A stretch of DNA of 64,000 nucleotides from Rhodococcus rhodochrous (GTDB lineage Bacteria; Actinomycetota; Actinomycetes; Mycobacteriales; Mycobacteriaceae). Location: contig NZ_CP027557.1 of assembly GCF_014854695.1 (NCBI RefSeq), forward strand, positions 1-64,000, read 5' to 3'. The notes beneath the pieces were generated by a model. That model worked only from the letters and a program-made list of their open reading frames with translations. It made no database searches and was not told where the DNA came from. A program made the position numbers and the translations under genes. Shown here piece by piece: positions 57,955 through 64,000 of the stretch (its first letter is position 1; the number at the start of each line of letters is the position of its first letter).

Positions 57955-58817
57955 GCCAGCGCCTTCCTCTCTGCCGCACGGACCAGCAGGTCGCTGCCGA
58001 ATCCGAGGATCGCGTAGACCACCAGTCCGACGATGATGATCTCGGTCATGCCGTAGTTGCGGGCCTGGTACATCAGGTAGCCGATGCCGCTCGAGGCATT
58101 GACCTGTTCGACGACCACCAGGGCCAGCCATGCGATGGTCACCGCCAGGCGTAGGCCGGTGAAGAAACCGGGCAGCGCCCCCGGCAGGGCGATGCGCCGG
58201 ACGAACCGGGCGCGGGACAGATCCAGCGTCTCGGCCAGTTCGACGTAGCGGGCGTCGATGCCGCGCAGCGCCGAGTAGGTGTTGATGTAGACGGGGACGA
58301 ACACCGACAGGGCGATGAGCAGGATCTTCATCTCCTCGCCGATGCCGAACCACAGAATCGCCAGCGGCATCAACGCCAGGGTGGGGATGGAGCGCTTGAT
58401 CTGCACCGGGCCGTCGATCAGTGCCTCACCGATGCGCGACAGGCCGGCGGCCAGTGCGAGCACCAGTCCGAGGACGACACCGATGACCCCGCCGATCAGG
58501 GCGCGCTGGACGGAGGTCCACAGGTTCGACTGCAGCCGCCCGTCGCCGATCAGTTCCCATGTGGTGGTGACGACCGTCCACGGCGCCGAGAGGGTCTTCG
58601 GATCGAGCACCCCGGTGGCCGAGGTGATGATCCATGCCACCAGCAGCAGCGCCGGGCCGATCGCCAGGCCGAACTTGATCGGCTTGCCGGGGGCGAGGCG
58701 GCTGCGGGTCGTGCGCGGCGACAGGTCGGCCGTCGCGCCGGGATCGGGCTTCTGGTCGGTGTCGGCGTCACCGGCCAGGCCACTGCCGAAACGCCGGGGT
58801 TCGACGGAGACGCTCAT
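57930..58817 (-). CDS. ABC transporter permease, aliphatic sulfonate type (SsuC-like)
   Basis: A 295-aa permease with six TM helices and the EAA loop (ELAETLDLSRARFVRRIALPGALPGFFTGLRLAV). The N-terminal 45 residues are hydrophilic and probably cytoplasmic. SsuC/TauC-like subunits move organosulfur compounds or nitrate. It is flanked by the matching ATPase and a flavin monooxygenase. Confidence 0.93.
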   Translation of the reverse strand: MSVSVEPRRFGSGLAGDADTDQKPDPGATADLSPRTTRSRLAPGKPIKFGLAIGPALLLVAWIITSATGVLDPKTLSAPWTVVTTTWELIGDGRLQSNLWTSVQRALIGGVIGVVLGLVLALAAGLSRIGEALIDGPVQIKRSIPTLALMPLAILWFGIGEEMKILLIALSVFVPVYINTYSALRGIDARYVELAETLDLSRARFVRRIALPGALPGFFTGLRLAVTIAWLALVVVEQVNASSGIGYLMYQARNYGMTEIIIVGLVVYAILGFGSDLLVRAAERKALAWRRTIGN

Positions 58818-58846
58818 GGCTCCAGTCCTTTCGTCGGTTCGGTCGG

Positions 58847-60196
58847 TCAGACGCCGGCGGCAGCGAGCTCGCGTGCGTACTGGCTCTCCGGACGCGGCAG
58901 GCCGTAATGGTCGCGCAGCGTGGTGCCGGTGTACTCGGTCCGGAACAGGCCGCGCTCCTGCAGGATCGGCACCACCTGGGAGGCGAACGCCTCGAGACCC
59001 TGCGGGTACTGCGGCGGCATGATGTTGAAGCCGTCCGCGGCGCCGTTGGTGAACCACTCCTCGATGATGTCGGCGATCTGCGCCGGCGTACCCGCGACGA
59101 CGTTGTGGCCACGTGCGCCGGCGAGCTTGTGCAGCAGCTGACGCAGGGTCGGCTGTTCGCGCTCGACGATCTTCGCGAAGACCAGGCGGCGGCTGTTGTC
59201 GTTGTCGGTGATGTCGCCTGCGCCGGCGAACAATTCGACCGGCACCTTCTCGTCCAGCTCGAGCCGGGACACGTCGATGCGGCCCATCTTCTGGAGCTGC
59301 CCGAGGCCGTATTCGACGATGGTGAGCTCGTTGAACTCGCGCTGCAGTTCCTTCGCCTCGGCCTCGGTCGCACCGATGAACGGGCTCAGGCCGGGAAGGA
59401 TCTTCACGTGATCGGGGTTGCGCCCGAATGCCGCTGCGCGGGTCTTGATGTCGGTGTAGAAGGCCTGGGCGTCCTCGATGCGCTGGTGCGCGGTGAAGAT
59501 CGCCTCGGCGTAGGTCGACGCGAAATCGCGCCCGTCATTGGAGGATCCGGCCTGCACGAGCACGGGGCGTCCCTGCGGGGAGCGGGCCGAACCGAACGGG
59601 CCGCGCACCTTGACGTAGTCACCCTCGACGTCGATGCGGTGGATCTTGTCCGGGTCGGCGTAGACGCCGGCGGCCTTGTCGAGGACGAGCGCGTCGTCCT
59701 CCCACGAATCCCACAGCTTGATCGCGGCGTCGACGAATTCGCGTGCGCGGTCGTACCGTTCGTGCACGTCCGGGTGTTCGGTGTACCCGAAGTTCGCCGC
59801 TGCGGCGTCGGTCGCGGTGGTGACGATGTTCCAGGCGGCACGGCCACCGGAGATGTGATCGAGCGAGGAGAACAACCGGGCGAGGTTGTAGGGCTCGTAG
59901 TAGGTGGTCGACGCCGTGGCGATCAGCCCGAGATGCGTGGTGACCGTGGCCATCGCGACCAGCGTGGTGATCGGTTCGAGGCCGTAGTCGGGACGGTACT
60001 TCACCTCGGTGCGCAGGGCCGGGCCGTCGGCGAAGAACACCGCGTCGAGCTTCGCGCTCTCCGCGAGGCGGGCGAGTTCCTGGAAGTAGGTGACGTCGTA
60101 GAGACGCTCGGGCACGCTGCCGGGATGACGCCACGAGGCCTCGTGGTGGCCGGTCGGGTAGATGAAGGCGTTGAGGTTGAGCTGGCGGTTCGTCAT
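58847..60196 (-). CDS. FMN-dependent monooxygenase, NtaA/SnaA/DszA family
   Basis: The 449-aa bacterial luciferase-like enzyme starts MTNRQLNLNAFIYPTGHHEASWRHP, typical of the NtaA/DszA branch. Other blocks are DAVFFADGPALR, HISGGRAAWNIVTT, RPVLVQAGSSNDGRDFAS and YAEAIFT. Members use FMNH2 from a separate reductase and O2 to open C-S or C-N bonds. No flavin reductase is in the window. Placement between substrate-binding protein and permease indicates sulfur scavenging from an organosulfur compound such as a sulfone or sulfonate. Confidence 0.93.
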   Translation of the reverse strand: MTNRQLNLNAFIYPTGHHEASWRHPGSVPERLYDVTYFQELARLAESAKLDAVFFADGPALRTEVKYRPDYGLEPITTLVAMATVTTHLGLIATASTTYYEPYNLARLFSSLDHISGGRAAWNIVTTATDAAAANFGYTEHPDVHERYDRAREFVDAAIKLWDSWEDDALVLDKAAGVYADPDKIHRIDVEGDYVKVRGPFGSARSPQGRPVLVQAGSSNDGRDFASTYAEAIFTAHQRIEDAQAFYTDIKTRAAAFGRNPDHVKILPGLSPFIGATEAEAKELQREFNELTIVEYGLGQLQKMGRIDVSRLELDEKVPVELFAGAGDITDNDNSRRLVFAKIVEREQPTLRQLLHKLAGARGHNVVAGTPAQIADIIEEWFTNGAADGFNIMPPQYPQGLEAFASQVVPILQERGLFRTEYTGTTLRDHYGLPRPESQYARELAAAGV

Positions 60197-60217
60197 GTCG
60201 GATTTCCCCTCGGAAGG

Positions 60218-61276
60218 TCAGCTGCGGGTGTGGGAGGCGCCGGTCTCGGCGACCGCTTCGGTGACGACCTCGTCGAAACGCAGGTCGAAGGCGTCGGCGG
60301 CGTCGACGGGCTTGGGCAGTTCACCGGCGGCATCGATCACGTCGATGGTGTGCTGCTGGATCTCGATGAGCTCCTCGTCGAGGTGCGGGAAGGTGGTGAT
60401 CCCGGAGGTGTCGAGGATGCGCTCGCCGTCCTCGGCCGTCAGGCCCTGGCTCTTCACGAAGTAGGTGTCGATGTACGCGTCGCGGTTGTTGTTGGCCCAG
60501 TCGACGGACGTGATGTACGCGGTGACGTAGGCGCGGACCGCCGCGGCGGTCGCCGGGTCCGACAGGGCCTTCTTGCTCGAGTAGAGGTACGAGATGCCTT
60601 CGCTGAGGTCCTCGATCTCGGGGCGCGGCAGCGACGTCGCGCCCGGTGTCTGCATGTAGCGGGAGAAGACCGGCTCGCTCATCGGGGCGGCGTCGATCTG
60701 GTTGGAGCGCAGCGCGTCCGGGAAGTCCGGCAACGACATCGACACGAGCTCGACGTCGTCGACCGACAGCCCGGCCTTGTCGAGGCCACGGAGCACGAAG
60801 GCCTGCTGCGAGGTGCCCTCGGCGTAGCCGATGCGCTTGCCCTTCAGATCCGCGAGCGTCTCGATGTCCGAAGCGTTCGGAGCGATGCCCATATTGAGGC
60901 TGTTGTTCGTCTGCATGGCCGCGACGACCTGCACGTCGTCACCGGCGACCAGCGACTGGACGGTCATGATCTCGCCGGCCCACGCGACGTCGACCGCGTC
61001 GGCGCGGAACGCCTCGAGGATCGCGGGCGCGCCCTGGAAGGTCGCGAACTCGTACTCGAACGGCAGCGCGTCGAGTTGTCCGGAACCGGTGAGGAGGGAC
61101 AGCTGCCGCTCACCCTGGTCGGCGATGACGAGCTTGGTGCCCGCGGGGATCTCGGTGGGCAGCGCGCTGTCGGAACCGAGGCCGCCGTCGCCCGAGGAAC
61201 CGGAGCTACATGCCGCGACCGCGGTCAGAAGGAGCGCGATGATGGCCGTCGATCCGGCACGACGTAGACGGGGCAT
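60218..61276 (-). CDS. ABC transporter substrate-binding lipoprotein (SsuA-like)
   Basis: A lipoprotein (VAACSSGS lipobox) with a sulfonate/nitrate/taurine-type periplasmic binding fold. LPTEIPAGTKLVIADQGE, GYAEGTSQQAFVLRGLDKAGL and SLPDFPDALRSNQIDAAP are recognisable. ATG 61276 is preferred because GAGGAAG precedes it, giving 352 aa; the GTG at 61288 is an alternative. It is the first gene of the operon, so it is expressed most strongly if regulated by sulfur supply. Confidence 0.92.
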   Translation of the reverse strand: MPRLRRAGSTAIIALLLTAVAACSSGSSGDGGLGSDSALPTEIPAGTKLVIADQGERQLSLLTGSGQLDALPFEYEFATFQGAPAILEAFRADAVDVAWAGEIMTVQSLVAGDDVQVVAAMQTNNSLNMGIAPNASDIETLADLKGKRIGYAEGTSQQAFVLRGLDKAGLSVDDVELVSMSLPDFPDALRSNQIDAAPMSEPVFSRYMQTPGATSLPRPEIEDLSEGISYLYSSKKALSDPATAAAVRAYVTAYITSVDWANNNRDAYIDTYFVKSQGLTAEDGERILDTSGITTFPHLDEELIEIQQHTIDVIDAAGELPKPVDAADAFDLRFDEVVTEAVAETGASHTRS

Positions 61277-61498
61277 GGACTTCCTCACGGTTCTGGCGAT
61301 GGGGAGCGATCTTCGACGGCGTCGAAGTCGTCACCGATCCTGTGCGATCCGTCGGCGGGGGACCAGGGTTTGCGTCAGCGTGAGCGAAAGGTCCTCGATC
61401 CGGCCCATCGGTGCTGTTCGAGGGCCGATATCGCGAGTATCCGCGCATCGCGGCGGTTACCGTGCGAGGGAGAACCGGAGGCGGGGGAGGTGGCGCGC

Positions 61499-62920
61499 AT
61501 GGGTGCGGACGATCGGCACATGTCACAGCCGGATCTGATGTCCTGGCGGATGGAGAAGGACCCCGTCCTGCGGTCTACGATCGTCGCGGTGGCGCTGCTC
61601 GACCGGTCACCCGACCAGGAGCGCTTCGTCCGGATGATGGAGCGCGGAACACGTGCGGTGCCGAGCTTCCGTCGCAAGCTCGTCGAATCCCCGTTCGGGC
61701 GGACCCCACCACGGTGGGTGGACGACCCCGACTTCGATCTGTCCTGGCATCTGCGGCGCATCGCGCTCCCGCATCCCGGGGGACTGGACACCGTGCTCCC
61801 GCTCGTGCGTGCCGCGGCGATGTCGGCCTTCGACAAGGACCGTCCCCTCTGGGAGGCGACGATCGTCGACGGCCTCGACGACGGTCGCGCCGCGATCGTC
61901 CTCAAGGTGCACCACTCGCTCACCGACGGTATCGGCGGCATCCAGATCGCGAACGAGATGGTCGACTTCGAGCGCGACGGTACCGACCGCGGGCCACTGC
62001 CCGAGGATTCGCCGGCCTCGGCTCCGGCATCGGACCTCGCCGATTCCGTGGGCTGGTACCTCTCGACGGCCGGCGAGATGGTGGGGAGGGGTGTGCCATG
62101 GCTCGTGCGTTCCGGTCTGCGGTCGGTGACGAATCCGGTCGCGGCGCTGCGCAGCGTCGTGGACACGGCCCGTTCGACGGCCCGGTTCGTGCAGCCGGTG
62201 TTCACGACGCTGTCTCCGGTGATGGTCGGCCGCAGCACGGTTCGGGAGGTCGCGGCCCTCGATCTGCCGCTCGACGCGCTGCGGCGGGCCGGACGGGCAG
62301 CGGACTCCTCGCTCAACGACGCCTTCCTGGCCGGAATCCTGCTGGGGCTGAGGCACTACCATTCCCGGCACGGTGAGCAGGTCGCCGAACTGAGGACGAC
62401 GCTGCCGATCAGTCTCCGGCGCGAGGGCGACGCGATCGGAGGCAACCGGATCACCCTGGCGCGGTTCGCGCTTCCCCTCGACATCGCCGATCCGGTCGCA
62501 TCGATGCACCGGGTGGACCGGATCGTCCGGTCGTGGCGGGACGAACCGGCCGTGCCGCTCTCGTCCGCCATCGCGGGTGTGCTGAACGTGCTCCCGGCCG
62601 GTGTGCTGGGTGGAATCCTCGAGCACATCGACTTTCTCGCGTCGAACGTCCCGGGTTCCCCGATCCCGCTGTACATGGCCGGGGCGGAGGTGCTGAGGTA
62701 CTACCCGTTCGCTCCCACCGTCGGCTCGGCCGTCAACATCACCCTGATGTCGCACACGAACCACTGCTGCATCGGAATCAACGCCGACTCCGCCGCCGTC
62801 CCCGACCTGCCCGTCCTCGTCGAGTCGCTGGCCGAGGGCTTCGGTGAGGTGCTCGCGGTGGGAGGCGAGGGCACGCGCATCGAGACCACGCTGTCCGCAA
62901 CGGCGGTCTCGCACCCCTGA
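61499..62920 (+). CDS. Wax ester synthase/diacylglycerol acyltransferase (WS/DGAT)
   Basis: The 473-aa enzyme has the WS/DGAT catalytic motif HHSLTDGIGG (about residue 140), an N-terminal condensation-like domain (LMSWRMEKDP, PLWEATIVDGL) and a C-terminal DUF1298 domain (NVPGSPIPLYMAGAEVLRYYPF). It would esterify acyl-CoA with diacylglycerol or long alcohols for storage lipid, a hallmark of Rhodococcus and Mycobacterium. GGGGGAGG precedes the ATG. Its TGA abuts the stop of the GntR gene on the other strand. Confidence 0.93.
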   Translation: MGADDRHMSQPDLMSWRMEKDPVLRSTIVAVALLDRSPDQERFVRMMERGTRAVPSFRRKLVESPFGRTPPRWVDDPDFDLSWHLRRIALPHPGGLDTVLPLVRAAAMSAFDKDRPLWEATIVDGLDDGRAAIVLKVHHSLTDGIGGIQIANEMVDFERDGTDRGPLPEDSPASAPASDLADSVGWYLSTAGEMVGRGVPWLVRSGLRSVTNPVAALRSVVDTARSTARFVQPVFTTLSPVMVGRSTVREVAALDLPLDALRRAGRAADSSLNDAFLAGILLGLRHYHSRHGEQVAELRTTLPISLRREGDAIGGNRITLARFALPLDIADPVASMHRVDRIVRSWRDEPAVPLSSAIAGVLNVLPAGVLGGILEHIDFLASNVPGSPIPLYMAGAEVLRYYPFAPTVGSAVNITLMSHTNHCCIGINADSAAVPDLPVLVESLAEGFGEVLAVGGEGTRIETTLSATAVSHP

Positions 62921-63676
62921 TCAGTCGAGGAGATCGCGCACCGGTGTGCCGGCATCCCCCTCGAGCGTGAGCAGCCGGGACGCGTGCATGTGCCGCTGCC
63001 AGTGCTCGAACGCACCGTCGCCGTCGCGTAGGCGCAGCAACCGGATCAGACGCCGCAGCGATCGCACGAGCAGCATGAAGTTCTCCGCGGTATCCGGATT
63101 CGCGAGCGACATGCGTTCGCGTGCCACCTCGCCGGTGTGCCGGGCGAAGATCTCGTGGAGCATTCCCGCGATGAGCGCCAGCGTCGCGTTCCCGGACAGT
63201 TGCACCATCCGCAGATGGAACCGCGCGGCCGCCACACCGAGATCGCGGGTCGTGAACGCTGCGGGGATCTCCTCGTCGACGAAGCGCTCGAGTTCGTCGA
63301 ACGCCACCTCGGTCCCGGTGATCGCGAGGAGACGTGCGGCAGGAGGTTCCACCGCCTCGAGAGCATCGAACACGTCGGCGACTGTGGCACCGGACAATTC
63401 GAGCAACAACGATGCCGGTCGCGCGACGACCTCCGAACCCGGAACCCGGACCCGCGCTCCGGCCCGGGAACCTCGCCGCACCTCGACGAGACGTTCGGCC
63501 TCGAGCACCCGGACGGCCTCGCGCAGGGTGGGCCGGCTGATCGCGAAGTGCTCCATGAGTTCTGCCTCGTGCGGCAGATGATCGCCGTCGACGAGGGCTC
63601 CCTCGACGATCATCCGGCGCAGGGTCCGCGCCACCACTTCCGCGGCCTTCGGGCTGCGGATCGCTCGGGTCTCCAC
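62921..63676 (-). CDS. GntR/FadR-family transcriptional regulator
   Basis: The 251-aa protein has an N-terminal GntR wHTH (HLPHEAELMEHFAISRPTLREAVRVLEAERLVEVRRGSRAG, about residues 33-73) and a C-terminal FCD ligand domain. The metal-type residues of FCD are partly visible (RFHLRMVQLSGN, MLHEIFARHTGE, HWQRHMHAS). FadR-subfamily members sense acyl-CoA or organic acids. It follows the truncated gene at the right edge after 5 bp, so it may regulate that operon. Confidence 0.92.
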   Translation of the reverse strand: METRAIRSPKAAEVVARTLRRMIVEGALVDGDHLPHEAELMEHFAISRPTLREAVRVLEAERLVEVRRGSRAGARVRVPGSEVVARPASLLLELSGATVADVFDALEAVEPPAARLLAITGTEVAFDELERFVDEEIPAAFTTRDLGVAAARFHLRMVQLSGNATLALIAGMLHEIFARHTGEVARERMSLANPDTAENFMLLVRSLRRLIRLLRLRDGDGAFEHWQRHMHASRLLTLEGDAGTPVRDLLD

Positions 63677-63681
63677 CGTGC

Positions 63682-64000
63682 CTACAGGACGTCGAAGTGA
63701 CGTTCGGCGAGAACGCCCATGGCCGAACGCAACTGCTGGGTGCGCCCGGCGATCTGGCGGGCGAACACCGTCAGGACGTCGTCGATGGGGATCTCACCGG
63801 CGAGGTGCCGTTCGACCAGCACGGTGGTGCCGTCGACGACGGTGTCGGGTCGCGACCCGAGCGCGGTTTCGAGATCGTCCAGATCGCGCTCGGTGATGCG
63901 ATCTGCGTACCGGTCCGCGTCGCGGAGATACTTCAGGATGCGGGCGAGTCCCTTGCTGCGCTGGATGACGAAGGCGTCCTCGCTGCGCGGCACGATGATG
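63682..64000 (-). CDS. C-terminal part of an unidentified protein, cut by the window edge
   Basis: The frame is open to the right border, so the start lies outside. About 106 residues are visible. They are rich in Arg, Asp and Leu and probably helical (IQRSKGLARILKYLRDADRYADR, DVLTVFARQIAGRTQQLRSAMG). I do not recognise a family with confidence. It is upstream of the GntR gene in the same direction. Confidence 0.6.
   Translation of the reverse strand, partial: IIVPRSEDAFVIQRSKGLARILKYLRDADRYADRITERDLDDLETALGSRPDTVVDGTTVLVERHLAGEIPIDDVLTVFARQIAGRTQQLRSAMGVLAERHFDVL

Noticed and set aside
59400-59420. TTCACGTGATC as a second parS site
   Set aside because: Only the CACGTG centre and part of one arm match parS. 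It lies within the monooxygenase gene.
58907-61267. 786-codon plus-strand frame over the sulfur operon
   Set aside because: It overlaps two well-supported genes on the other strand and has Val/Gly/Arg-biased filler sequence.

Overview
The window is a high-GC actinobacterial chromosome segment that starts just upstream of dnaA and so covers the replication origin. Gene content and order match Mycobacteriales (Corynebacteriales): dnaA-dnaN-recF-DUF721-gyrB, gyrA-DUF3566-tRNA-Ile-tRNA-Ala, cwsA-ppiA-PH protein-crgA-DUF881-trpG, and the pknB-pknA-pbpA-rodA-pstP-fhaB-fhaA operon followed by tRNA-Leu. A conservon, a wax ester synthase-type acyltransferase, a sulfur-scavenging operon and a LIP-family lipase make Rhodococcus the most likely genus. 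That genus assignment is inference; no database search was run.

Region 1 (1-7.6 kb) is the replication core. The dnaA-dnaN gap holds oriC, with one perfect and several near-perfect DnaA boxes, a putative DnaA-trio unwinding element, and ten CTCGAG palindromes. A ParB-binding parS site lies at 20.4 kb.

Region 2 (7.9-15.6 kb) sits between gyrB and gyrA, which are neighbours in Mycobacterium tuberculosis. It holds a complete four-gene conservon (sensor kinase-like ATPase, Roadblock protein, DUF742 protein, small GTPase) followed by three paralogous MHYT membrane proteins. The first MHYT paralogue is translationally coupled to the GTPase and has lost almost all putative metal-ligand residues. 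This is the best candidate here for an undescribed signalling unit.

Region 3 (15.7-19.9 kb) carries gyrA, a DUF3566 membrane protein, tRNA-Ile and tRNA-Ala, with a 33-codon DLW-39-like gene between the tRNAs. Region 4 (19.9-31.0 kb) is accessory relative to M. tuberculosis. It contains a short methyltransferase, a permease-ATPase-TetR operon, a divergent periplasmic copper set (membrane protein, PCuAC chaperone, Tat-exported Dyp peroxidase), an R2-like ligand-binding oxidase, an Hsp70-like membrane protein, a secreted lipase and an acyl-CoA dehydrogenase.

Region 5 (31.2-46.1 kb) is the conserved growth and division block. Ser/Thr kinases PknA and PknB, phosphatase PstP and FHA proteins FhaA and FhaB are transcribed together with the elongation-type PBP and RodA polymerase, so phosphosignalling and peptidoglycan synthesis are co-expressed. 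CrgA and CwsA lie alongside. Several proteins of this block carry long low-complexity tails.

Region 6 (46.1-64 kb) is accessory again: a Cys-rich pentapeptide protein, a MerR-MFS pair, a csoR-copZ-(secreted His-rich protein)-copA copper-efflux operon with a clear CsoR operator, a quinone oxidoreductase, a GT87 mannosyltransferase, an SRAP protein, a four-gene organosulfur uptake and oxidation operon, a WS/DGAT, a GntR regulator and a truncated unknown gene at the right edge.
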